Shown here: positions 9,786 to 18,984 of the stretch, piece after piece
Layout: every line of letters begins with the position of its first letter
Position numbering within the stretch: position 1 is the stretch's first letter
NCBI GenBank assembly: GCA_934047225.1
Contig: OW204000.1
Coordinates: forward strand, 10,744,001-10,808,000
Reading direction: 5' to 3'
DNA: 64,000 nucleotides
From: Ypsolopha sequella
Lineage: Eukaryota; Arthropoda; Insecta; Lepidoptera; Ypsolophidae
Notes under the pieces: generated by a model
What the model was told of the DNA's origin: nothing
What the model saw: only the letters and a program-made list of their open reading frames with translations
The model's database searches: none
Position numbers and translations under genes: made by a program

Positions 9786-10005
9786 TTGCCTTTTGCCGTA
9801 GAGACCCTAGGGCCGTGGGAACCAGACGCAACAAAGCATCTATACAAGGATCTATCATCAAGTTTGGTCGACGCTTCCGGAGATCGAAGGGCTGGGGCCT
9901 ATTTTGGTCAGCAAATAAGCCTCGCAATACAGCGAGGCAACGCGGCGCCGCCAGCCTTCCCGAAGATGGCGGCGAACTGGCTCACTTATTTTATTTGATT
10001 TAAGG
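9786..10005 (+). pseudogene. LINE ORF2 C-terminal fragment, copy 1 of 3
   Basis: The frame reads [20 protein letters not shown], then [16 protein letters not shown] and [11 protein letters not shown], followed by a diverged end. The same peptide block appears at 39565-39700 and 48568-48760, always on the plus strand. It corresponds to the last residues of a LINE ORF, with only the 3' end retained, as 5'-truncated insertions do. I know this C-terminus from insect LINE ORFs but do not assign a clade. There are no RT motifs in the retained part. Confidence 0.65.
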
Positions 10006-10319
10006 CTGCGTATAAACCTGGACAAATTAGTGATTTTGCCCCCGCATCCCCGCACCTCAACTGTTTGCGCGACCGGCCGTCACCGGCCGCGAGCGCTATT
10101 TCTTAGCTCCCACGAGCGGTGTGGATCCGCGGTCATTAACCCATGCACGTGCTAGTTTTCAATAATAAGTATAATACATCTACGATGTATAAAATTCAAC
10201 CCAGTTGACAAAACGGTTTGTTCGCAATGGCATTTTTTTGCGTAATTGTGTTTGCATCTAATTTTTATATTTCAAAATTTTATTTTTCGAAAGTCATACT
10301 TGCAAAGATAATGATTACG
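10006..10319. other. Spacer before the 8-bp satellite; no gene seen
   Basis: GC-rich at first (CGACCGGCCGTCACCGGCCG near 10070) and AT-rich later. No supported feature. Confidence 0.4.
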
Positions 10320-11455
10320 ATGATGATACAACGATACGTCGATACGGGGATACGACGATACGGCAATACGTCGATACGACGATACGTCGATACGAGGATA
10401 CGTCGATACGCCGATACGACGATACGTCGATATGACGATACGTCGATACGACGATACGTCGATACGACGATACGTCGATACGACGATACGTCGATACGAG
10501 GAAACGATGATACGTTGATACGACGATACGTTGATACGAGGATACGACGATACGAGGATACGGCAACACGTCGATAAGACGATACGTCGATACGAAGATA
10601 CCTCAATACGCCGATACGTCGATACAACGATACGTCGATACAAGGAAACGACGATACGACGATACGTCGATACGTTGATACGTCGATATGTCGATACGAC
10701 GATACGTCGATACGCCGATACGTCGATACGTTGATATGTCGATACATCGATACGACGATACGTCAATACGACGATACGAAGATACGTCGATACGACGATA
10801 CGTCGATACGACGATACGTCGATACGTCGATACGACCATAAGTCGATACGACGATACGTCGAAACGACGATACGTCGATACGAGGAAACGACCATACGAC
10901 GATACGTCGATACGACGATACGAAGATACGTCGATACGACGATACGTCGATACGACGATACGGCAATACGTCGATACGACGATACATCGTTACGAGGATA
11001 CGACGATACGTTGATACGTCGATACGTCGATACGATGATACGTCGATACGACGATACGACCATACGGCAATACGTCGATACGACGATACGTCGATACGTC
11101 GATACGACGATAAGTCGATACGACGATACGTCGATACGACGATACGTCGATACGTCGATACGAAGAAACGACCATACGACGATACGTCGATACGTCGATA
11201 CGACGATACGAAGATACGAAGATACGTCGATACGATGATACGTCGATACGACGATACGGCAATACGTCGATACGACGATACATCGATACGAGGATACGAC
11301 GATACGTCGATACGTTGATACGTCGATACGATGATACGTCGATACGACCATACGGCAATACGTCGATACGACGATACGTCGATACGTCGATACGACGATA
11401 AGTCGATACGACGATACGTCGATACGACGATACGTCGATACGACGATACGACCAC
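10320..11455. repeat. Satellite array of 8-bp GATACGNC units (~140 copies)
   Basis: The array alternates GATACGTC and GATACGAC units over about 1.1 kb. Variants such as GATACGAG, GATACGCC, GATACGTT, GATACATC and GAAACGAC are scattered through it. Because 8 and 3 share no factor, three units (24 bp) give an eight-residue peptide repeat, RRYVDTTI-like on the plus strand and YRRIVVST-like on the minus. The consensus has no stop codon in any of the six frames; only variants such as GATAAGTC create stops. The long open frames over this array, one above 400 codons on the minus strand, therefore come from composition and are not evidence of a protein. Blocks of the array recur (11020-11120 resembles 11310-11400), implying larger segmental duplications. 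Confidence 0.95.
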
Positions 11456-11531
11456 GATCACGATCACGATCACGACCACGATCACGATCGCGATCGTGAT
11501 CGCGATGGCGATGGCGATGGTGATGGTGAGA
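11456..11531. repeat. Hexamer repeat CACGAT/GCGATG next to the satellite
   Basis: The satellite passes into CACGATCACGATCACGAT and then CGCGATGGCGATGGTGATGG. The core GAT is kept while the period changes from 8 to 6, so this looks like a secondary expansion at the edge of the array. Confidence 0.9.
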
Positions 11532-12392
11532 TAAGGTTTTGTTAGTCTCCCAGAGGGGTAGGCAGAGACTACAGATTTCCATCTGCTACGATCCAGACAC
11601 AACTCTTTCGCCTCTTCCACATCCATCAACCATATTTATTGTGATATTAAATTGTAAGCTAAAAAAAATACCTCAGACGAAAAACATAGCGATATTCATT
11701 AGTCCATTGAGACAACCTTTAGTTCAACATCTTTAATAAAACATGACCTATCTACTTATTTTGTTAAGTAATGGCGTACCTTTGCATTACTTTCATCCAC
11801 TGCTTTATTTTCACTCGTAAAACATTTTTATTCCATTTTTTACATTGGTTGCATTTATTTCCCATGTTTCAAATTACGAGATTTATTTAAATTACGAAAC
11901 CGGGACGTCGAGAGCGCAAAAACGTAGCCCTCCCGTCTCAACGGAGCGATCACAACTGACCGACGGGTGAGTGACGAAACAAAGCATGGAACAAAAAGCG
12001 CGTGCGACCGAGATATCTTGTTGCCGCCTTGTCTCAGAATAAATCGACGTAAGCGCCAATTCTTAGATGTTAAATTAAATGAAAACGAAACAGAATTATT
12101 CAAAATCCCCGTGCAATTATACGGGGTCATTTGTTTTCTTATTTTTAATACAAATTTCAAGGCAAACTGTTTTAAGAAAGGTCCTTTAACACTCGAAAAA
12201 CATGAAATATAGAGGTAACTTCGTAATTTTTTTCTATCGAGCGAACTTAAAGCTTTTGCGTTTTTGCTTCTGCACGAATATCAGCCCTATAGTCTATTAT
12301 CTATATTATTTTTATTAAACCGATTGACCAAGTTACACAATGTTTTATGCTCATTTGAAATTGTGCATCTGACATTATACCGACCCTTAAAG
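11532..12392. other. No gene seen between the satellite and the long-arm element
   Basis: Mixed-composition DNA. Two frames overlap on opposite strands near 11855-12210, without domain or splice support. Nothing here matches another part of the window. Confidence 0.35.
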
Positions 12393-13113
12393 CCCGTTAG
12401 CGTCTTTACTTTCCCGTGTTCAATAGGAGGCAGTACTGACTCGGAACCCGCACCGATTTGTTAAGCTATCTGCCTTCACAATCCCGTGTTCAATTCGATC
12501 CTCCTCCTCCTATCGCGCACGGGCTAGCAACGCAAACTGTTCTTACAGACCCGTGTTCAATTCGAGGCAATGCATATGAAGATCGCGCGGCGCGCGAAAA
12601 TGAAGAGAGCCGGTAGGCAAGGTTAGAAGGTTAGGCAAGGCGAGTCGCACCACGTAGTGCCGCGACTGTCATAAATAATTTTCGTGTTTATTTTTTATAA
12701 CAACCCAAAACTACTCTGGCCTAGGCCAAACTAGTTTTTCCTAAAATCGGGTTGGCCTGTAACATATATATGTATACATTTAAGTACTATTGACTCAGTC
12801 TAGCAAAATCTTTTTAAGATAGTTTTGTTGAGGTTTAAATAGTCTTTAGTCCTTAGCATACTTTATACTTACTTCGTATCATTTAGGCACCGACATCGAC
12901 ATCAAAAGAAAATACAAAAAAACGAGAATATCATCCGCAAATTATCCTACTCTTCAAATTAACTAATATTTATATAAATAATTCCATTTTAGATTATACC
13001 AAAGAAAATTTAAAAAATGATTTTCGTTTGGGAACGTGATTTTTCGCAAATGGTTCTTATAATCTACCTACAAATCGTACTTAGAAAAATTAAATTGCTC
13101 GATATATTTAAGG

Positions 13114-13287
13114 GACCAGCGGGTCTACCACGTAATTCTGATTTTCATCAACATCAACTTGAGATTGAAATTTGACGTGCGTGCAAAAGAGATGGCATGT
13201 TAGGCGGGCGTCGTCACACGCACGTCAAATTTCAATCTCAAGTTGATGTTGATGAAAATCAGAATTACGTGGTAGACCCGCTGCTAG
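13114..13287. mobile_element. Foldback element A, copy 1
   Basis: Two ~72-bp arms (GACCAGCGGGTCTACC… and …GGTAGACCCGCTG) pair almost perfectly around a ~30-base loop containing GATGGCATGTTAGGCGGGC. A second copy at 57038-57208 has more diverged arms and the loop in the opposite orientation, as expected for a mobile foldback. No coding capacity. Confidence 0.85.
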
Positions 13288-13390
13288 TCTACCATAGCAA
13301 ACCATATCGAGCTCGTCAGCGCGTGAAACAGTGCTCTCTCTCACTTTGTATCGAGCGGTTAAAGCTCGATATGGCCACCCAGAAACTAAC
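13288..13390. repeat. Edge of the dispersed repeat (match to 6828-6960)
   Basis: CTAGTCTACCATAGCAAACC, ATCGAGCTCG, the CAGTGCTCTCTCTCACT block and AGCTCGATATGG match the inverted pair at 6828-6955. The foldback at 13114-13287 therefore inserted into, or next to, this repeat. Confidence 0.65.
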
Positions 13391-14083
13391 CCACCCCGTT
13401 TTAACAAAATCTCAATTTTTAACTAAAGGATTTTTCGGTATTCGTAAAAAAATTACCGTGAAGGTTATGTATGACAGTGGCGGAACTACGTTCCTAACTT
13501 TCCTGAGCGATTACGCGCGAACATTGCCTCGAGTTGAACACGGGTTTTTAAGAATAGTTTGCGTTGCAAACCCGTGCGCGATAAGAGGACGCGCGCTTCG
13601 AATTGAACAAGGGTTTGTGAATGGAGTTAGCTTAACAAACCCATGCGGGTTTCGAGGCATTACTGTCTCCTATTGAACAAGGGAAAGGAAAGACGTAGCC
13701 CGTTATGTATGAGACAGGCAGGTTAGTGTTTGTTTTTCTTTTTATAATTTAGTTTATTGTTATTATATTACATTTTATTTTACACATACACATTACGTTA
13801 TTTTACATATATTATTTTAGTTATATTACTCAGTAATAAAATAATAAATAAACATATACACCAACTTGTCTATAAAACGAGCGGCGCGATGCGATCGCAG
13901 AAAGAGCATCTTTGATTGGACGAAATTAATATCTTTGACAATTTTAGCCAATGACCGCGGAACTGGAAAAAGTTACGTTCACTAATTGCTCAAAGACAAT
14001 ATAATCATTTTGCATTTGCCAATACAGACAAGCAAGAGACAAGTTAGCGGATTTGTAAGTATATGAATTTGAAGCTTACTTAC

Positions 14084-14290
14084 CTCAAGTTCTACTGTTG
14101 GAATCTTGAGTGTAGGATGAAAAGTCGGCATGTCTATTTGTTTATTTACATAAAAATATAGTAGTTGTACGTTTTTCACTGCACCCTCGTTTGGCGAAAC
14201 GCCTTGAAGTGAGCAATATGTTAGCTTATCATTCGTATCGTATACGTGCTCAATCGGTAATCTCAGAATGATACGAGACGTCATCATCAT
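14084..14290 (-). CDS. Candidate coding exon with GTAAGT donor, unknown product
   Basis: On the minus strand a frame starts at a run of three ATG codons (14282-14290) and runs 69 codons to VELE|GTAAGTAAG (donor at 14078-14083), in phase 0. The residues read MMMTSRIILRLPIEHVYD, then LTYCSLQGVSPNEGAVK, then LYFYVNKQIDMPTFHP and IPTVELE. The mix looks protein-like and is not a simple repeat. The frame stays open upstream for 13 more codons (IYGKKLVYAYNGLES), so the ATG may be internal and the true acceptor further 5'. It also stays open past the donor, which weakens the splice argument. I do not recognise the family. Confidence 0.35.
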
Positions 14291-14634
14291 CGATTCAAGG
14301 CCATTATAGGCATATACCAACTTTTTTCCATAAATTTATTTCGCGTCGATTTTTAGGTTGTTGGGAAATCTATGATACACAAATTGACTTTAATTTATTT
14401 TATTGAAATCGCATATTTTAGTGATCATACTGAATAAATTTCTCAAGGGTAAACATAACGGTACAATTTTTTTTCTGTTTGATTGTTCTGCCAAGTTCAT
14501 GCCAAAAACATCACATGTTTAAAGTTTTGACACTTGACACATCATTATGCATGTACAGAACGATGCAGGTATATTATGCATTTTGTATGTAGTAAGAGGT
14601 TGTTTGTTAATATTTTGTATGTTCCTTTCTATAC

Positions 14635-15330
14635 AATTCAAATTCAATATCAAATAGTTTATTTTGTAAAGTAGTTTTGTAAAATATATAATACACTTTT
14701 TACAAGTCAAATCTAATCTTATAAAAATATACAGTAACAGTAAATATATGTAATAAAATAATAAATGTACATGAACTACGTAGCAATGTATAGGTATATA
14801 CGATTAAAATGATAGGTAAAATCTATAACTATACAAGGTGAAATCCAATCAACCGCCCAAACCCATACCGGAGACCCGGCCAGAGACCAGGACCAGGAAC
14901 AAGGTTCAATGATCACCAACCGAGCCCCCAGCACGAATCCAGGCGGCCGACCAAATCCCATCCTATATACTACATACTAATAGGTTACATATACAACGTG
15001 TAACAGAAAGGTGTAACATATTTGAAGAGCTTATTCAGTCAATGGTATAGAACAACTTTTACTATGGAGCCAAACCTGAAATCGCAAAAAAAAATCTGCC
15101 CTTCCATACATTTCGGCCGAGCGGCATTGCATTTTTTATGAAACAGAATTTTTTTTTTTCGATATAAAGATTTTGTTCCATAGTAAAAATTGTTCTATAC
15201 CATTGACTGAGTAAGCTCTTCAAATATGGTTACACCTTTCTGTTACAAGTTGTATAAATACATGCCTGCCTACCTCCGCCCATTCGATTAGTCTTGCTAA
15301 GAAGAAGGGCAAGAAACTTAGCAAGATCAT
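14635..15330 (-). mobile_element. LINE 3' UTR fragment, split by a miniature element
   Basis: Two pieces (14635-14991 and 15255-15330) align with 2130-2560, the 3' UTR and tail of the LINE at 2126-3786. Shared blocks include CCATACCGGAGACCCGGCCA, AACCGAGCCCCCAGCACGAA, GGCGGCCGACCAAATCCCAT and GAAGAAGGGCAAGAAACTTA. The tail is a degraded TTGAATTTGAATTG at 14635-14650. The break coincides exactly with the element at 14994-15252. No ORF part is retained. Confidence 0.85.
14994..15252. mobile_element. Miniature inverted-repeat element B, copy 1 (259 bp)
   Basis: The ~75-bp terminal inverted repeats begin CAACGTGTAACAGAAAGGTG and end CACCTTTCTGTTACAAGTTG (near-complementary); the inner ends read ACAACTTTTACTATGGAGCC. 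Flanking TA/TATA matches Tc1/mariner-type targeting. The paralogous LINE 3' UTR near 2475 lacks the element and provides an empty site, so the insertion lies inside a short TA run. Further copies are at 32864-33125, 56172-56430 and 59124-59383. No coding capacity. Confidence 0.92.
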
Positions 15331-15399
15331 GTCTTTTTTTTTAACATAAATTTATACTATACAAATTACTTATATACACGTCTGGTGCCTTGGTTACGT

Positions 15400-15540
15400 C
15401 ACGTGTCGTCGTCGTCGTCGTATCTCGAGAACGGCCACATACCACTTAGCCATTAGACATCTTATCAACCACGCACAAGTGAGGATTTTTTCCGCTACTG
15501 CCAGGGTGTTGCGGGGTAGTGCGGGGTAGTGCGGGGATGG
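15400..15540. repeat. Short simple repeats: (GTC)n and GTGCGGGGTA
   Basis: GTCGTCGTCGTCGTCGT lies near 15405-15420 and three GCGGGGTAGT units near 15510-15535. Nothing else is recognised between the LINE fragment and the hAT element. Confidence 0.7.
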
Positions 15541-15930
15541 TACCGAGCAAGGAAATAGAGATGGGATCATGTTTATTTAGATTTCAATGGATGGGATAGT
15601 ATGGAATGACATTTGTATAGTAGTGCAATTGCACTGATGTGTTGGTGGAAGAAGTTTGTTCTCCTTACGACGTCTATTAGTTTAGTGGTCTGTGAGAACC
15701 GCAGACCAATTTCAAATAATTTCAATACTTTTTTTACTAAGTAATTTGGTACCATCACAGACAAGGTTGGAAGTTTTATAGGCAACTATGCGACAAAACT
15801 TAGATTTTATGTAAAGGCTTTTCAGAGTTAAATAGCGCGGGATTAAAAAGAAAGGTAACGCTGGTGATTATTACTTTTTTATGAGAAAGTTGTATGTATT
15901 TGATTTTTATTCTTGACAGGTCATTATTTA

Positions 15931-16332
15931 TAGGGATGCATCGATACGCCTTTTTTCCAATATGATAACGATACCGATACTCTTATGAAAATATCGGCGA
16001 TTCCGATACCGATATCGATACCGATACCCTTAGTGAATTTAAATGAAGGTAAAATAAAGACACAAGTTGGGTTTAATATATTTTTTAATATAAGAAATTA
16101 CAATACAATATCTGCTAATAATAATTGTAATATCTTACAATGAGATAATTAGTTATTAAGGGGATCAACCTTGCGCTTTTCAACGTAATAGACGAAACAA
16201 CACGACCGTACGTTTACATTACTTAGAAACGCGAAATTTTAAAAGTATCGTTGTATCGGCAATAAAAATATCGCCAATGCCGATATATCAGCAAATCCAT
16301 AGTATCGCTGATATATCGGTATCAGTATCGGA
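15931..16332. mobile_element. Non-autonomous hAT-type element (402 bp)
   Basis: The ends are TAGGGATGCATCGATAC and GTATCGGATGCATCCCTA. They are flanked by an exact 8-bp target duplication ATTATTTA (15923-15930 and 16333-16340). Internal CGATACCGATATC and ATATCGGCGAT strings form further sub-terminal inverted repeats. An 8-bp duplication with this end is typical of hAT. It has no transposase ORF. Confidence 0.92.
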
Positions 16333-16405
16333 TGCATCCCTAATTATTTACATGTTGAATCTACAGTGCTACAAGGATCTTATGGCGCGTGGATTGGTTG
16401 TGTCT

Positions 16406-16769
16406 ATAAAATAAACTTTTAACAAAAATATAGCAACCGACTTCAATAGTAACAGCAGTCATTCACTAAAAAGTTAATAATAAATAATTCTATAAAGACC
16501 GATGGTACCGAAGCAACACTTTTGCCGACTTCTTTCTTCCTGAAACAATATGTTATCTAGAAGTCGGCGCTCTTATATTGGTTTTTATGTTGCTATATCG
16601 TAGGAAATACGCCGACTTCTAGATAACATATTGTTTCAGGAAGAAAGAAGTCAGCAAAAGTGTTGCTTCGGTACCATCGGTCTTTATAGAATTGTTATTA
16701 ACTTTTTAGCGAATGACTGCTGTTACTATTGAAGTCGGTTGCTATTTTTTTGTTAAAAGTTTATTTTAT
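16406..16769. repeat. Foldback with ~160-bp arms inside the composite element
   Basis: The left arm (16406-16569: ATAAAATAAACTTTTAAC … CTAGAAGTCGGCG) is complementary to the right arm (16610-16769) with only a few indels and mismatches. The ~40-base loop includes GGTTTTTATGTTGCTATATC. Shared blocks include GACCGATGGTACCGAAGCAA and GAAACAATATGTTATCTAGA. Confidence 0.92.
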
Positions 16770-16889
16770 TTCACATTTTTTAGTGTTGCTGGGTTAAATT
16801 GTGAAGTATGGGTAGTTCTTGCAAACGTGGTGTTAATATGAAACGAAGTTCAAGTGAGTATAAGTAGCTATGTTTGAGTAGCTTCCTGC

Positions 16890-17370
16890 TATCAGCACCA
16901 TAACACAACATGATTACCGCAATCTCGAGTTATGTCATTCGTTGAAGAGTTCTACGGTGACGAAGCCAAGATCGAAGGTCAGGTGGGTACACTGGCAATT
17001 TTCAAGCAATGCCCTGCAATGAGCACCCTAACACAAACTGATTGCCGCAATCCAAAGTTATGTGCTGTCATCCGTTGAAGATTACTATGGTGATGAAGCC
17101 AGGATCGAGGGTCAGGTGGGTATTCTGATAATCTCCAAGTAATACCCTTAAATTAGCACCCTAACGCAGTGATTGCCGCAATCTCGAGTTATGTGCTCTG
17201 ATCCGTTGAGGAGTTCTATGGTGAATATGGTGATGAAGCCAGGATCGAAGGTCAGGTGGAAGAATGACGATTTTCAAGTAATACCTTGTAATCAGCACCC
17301 AGGTACAAAGCGATTACCTCAATTTCGAGAGGTATGCTGTCATTTTCTGAGGAGTTCCACTGCCTATCTC
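16890..17370. repeat. Degenerate tandem array, four units of ~128-139 bp
   Basis: AGCACC starts units at about 16894, 17022, 17155 and 17294. Each unit carries a GATTGCCGCAATCTCGAG-like block, a TTATGTGCTGTCATCCGTTG-like block and GAAGCCAGGATCGAAGGTCA. Unit length grows by small insertions (for example a repeated TATGGTGAA near 17220). No protein is indicated. Confidence 0.8.
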
Positions 17371-18062
17371 TGAAGACCTTCATCAGATCATGACCAAACC
17401 CAAAATGGGACCTACTTGAAAGTACACTCTTTCAAACGAAAAGAGAATTGTTTAAATCGGTTCAGAGATGACAGAGTTACGGAGTAACAACGCCAAAAAA
17501 AAAAAAAAAAAACTTATAGTCGAATTGAGAACCGCCTCCTTTTTGAAGTCGGTTAAAATCGGAACTAACACCGCTACCATACTCCTTGTATCACAGCTGC
17601 GCCCCCCTGTCACTGTCATCCACGCGCCATCAGATGTGCTACAGTGCTACATCAGATCCTAGCACAGTATGGTAGTGGCGTTAAAATAGTTCCGATTTTG
17701 GACACAACCAATTCACGCACCATAAGATCCTTGTAACAATGTACTTATTATGTTTAGATAGCTATATTAGGTACTCGTATGTAAATAGTACCTAAATATC
17801 GCCTTTCTGAAATTGTTTCATGTAAAAGATAAAATAACGGAAGATAAAATGTAAATAAATATAAGGATCACGAATTAATGGAACAGTAGAGTTGCCAGAT
17901 GGTAAAATTAAAAAGGAGAGCAAAACAGTTGATAGTAAGCAAAAAAGGAAGACTTCAGAAAAAAAGGAGGACTTTTAGGTGGTAAAATTATTTTTTTCAT
18001 GTTGTTACATGTTTTTCAAAACTAACTATTTGAATGTCTTGTCAGTGTAACATGCGTTAGGT

Positions 18063-18459
18063 CAAGGGTCTTCCCGCTGGGAAATTTTTTGCGGCCCTCA
18101 GAGGCTAAGGAAATTTTCATCTATTCTATATGAATTCACGGGAAACACTTCTAAAATCAAACATCACCGCTCAGTCACCGAGCGATTTTCAACTATTATA
18201 CTCACATATATTATACTTTATACTCACAGTATTTTCAACTATTTCACCACTATATGTGGTGAAAAGTAAACAATGTCAATCCTCACATTAATCTGTATCT
18301 TATTATTTTTGAACAAATAAAGACATTTTTAATTCACTTGCTTGGTTTTAAATTATTGTTGCGGTGGTATGTTTAGGTTTACGTGCGGCAATGTGCTACC
18401 CTTTGACAGAACTCAAATAGATTATTGGCCCTCCAGCTAAAAAAGGTTGAAGACCCCTG
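18063..18459. mobile_element. Non-autonomous hAT-type element (397 bp)
   Basis: The ends are CAAGGGTCTTC (left) and GAAGACCCCTG (right), flanked by an exact 8-bp duplication CGTTAGGT (18055-18062 and 18460-18467). The CAGGGGTCTTCAACC-type end with a nearby GGCCCTC is characteristic of hAT elements. Arms beyond the first 20 bp diverge. No coding capacity. Confidence 0.92.
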
Positions 18460-18554
18460 CGTTAGGTGGTTGCCGGTAATTGTGACAGCGATACCGCGAC
18501 TTCACGTGAGAAAAATAGGCGAATGAACCGTGCCGTGTGGGCTAATTATCAAAG

Positions 18555-18750
18555 AGGGAGTTGGACTCGCGCAAAAAGGGTTCCGTACCACCACAGAATA
18601 CAAGTACGGAACCCTAAAAGTATTATGGTAAATAACAACAATATGTATATTGTATACATGCAATCATAGGGGTGACAAAAACAATAGCCGCTAAAATGGT
18701 AGCGCCTGGCGAACAATTCGCGGCTCCCACTTAGTACGGAACCCTATTGT
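18555..18750 (-). repeat. Dispersed GGGTTCCGTAC repeat, copy 1
   Basis: On the minus strand it aligns with 37305-37480. Shared blocks are TAGGGTTCCGTACT, GCGAATTGTT, GCCAGGCGCTACCATTTTAG, GTGGTGGTACGGAA and GCGCGAGTCC. It is a common type of insect dispersed repeat. The GGGTTCCGTAC/GTACGGAACCCT pairs in and just after it (to about 18975) are inverted. Confidence 0.75.
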
Positions 18751-18984
18751 CTTAACCGCTATATTTTTCCTGTAATGTTTATGTAATGTTATTACCATGA
18801 TTTTTTTCATATTTTTCGGTCCTCTCGTTTCGAAAACCTCACCTCTCGGTGGGGGACATGATAACGATAAAAAAAACTACTTTTTCGAGATTTTTTGGTA
18901 TGGGGTCTCAGACGGACAGTGGAGTCTTAGTGATAGGATCCCGTTTGGCAATCTTCGGGTACGGAACCCTAAAAAGGAGGACAT

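Larger units (their letters stand above)
12393..13703. mobile_element. Element with long, internally repeated inverted arms (~1.3 kb)
   Basis: The left arm (about 12393-12690) and right arm (about 13430-13703) are reverse complements with moderate divergence. Each arm holds three CCCGTGTTCAAT motifs (left: 12413, 12483, 12550; right, as ATTGAACACGGG/ATTGAACAAGGG: about 13532, 13602, 13672) spaced ~70 bp apart. They also share GCTTAACAAA, CGTGCGCGAT and GACAGTCGCGGCACTACG. The middle contains the inverted copy of the 6.8-8.0 kb repeat and a foldback (13114-13287). The left end reads CCGTTAGCGTCTTTACTTTC and the right end GGAAAGACGTAGCCCG. No transposase is encoded. Target duplication is not clear. 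Confidence 0.65.
16368..17735. mobile_element. Composite element with ~37-bp terminal inverted repeats
   Basis: TACAAGGATCTTATGGCGCG with TGGATTGGTTGTGTC at the left is the complement of GACACAACCAATTCACGC with ACCATAAGATCCTTGTA at the right (17698-17735). Inside are a long foldback (16406-16769), a degenerate tandem array (16890-17370), an A-run near 17500 and a second sub-terminal block (about 17545-17690). The sub-terminal block also occurs at 44683-44795. No transposase is encoded. Confidence 0.7.

Noticed and set aside
10272..11629. Frames of up to 436 codons over the 8-bp satellite, on both strands
   Set aside because: The repeat unit lacks stop codons in every frame, so long open frames are expected. 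All give the same simple peptide repeats, and no start or splice context favours one.
13197..13676. 159-codon plus-strand frame
   Set aside because: It runs from the foldback A arm through the repeat edge into the right arm of the long-arm element; it is a composite of mobile sequences without a domain.
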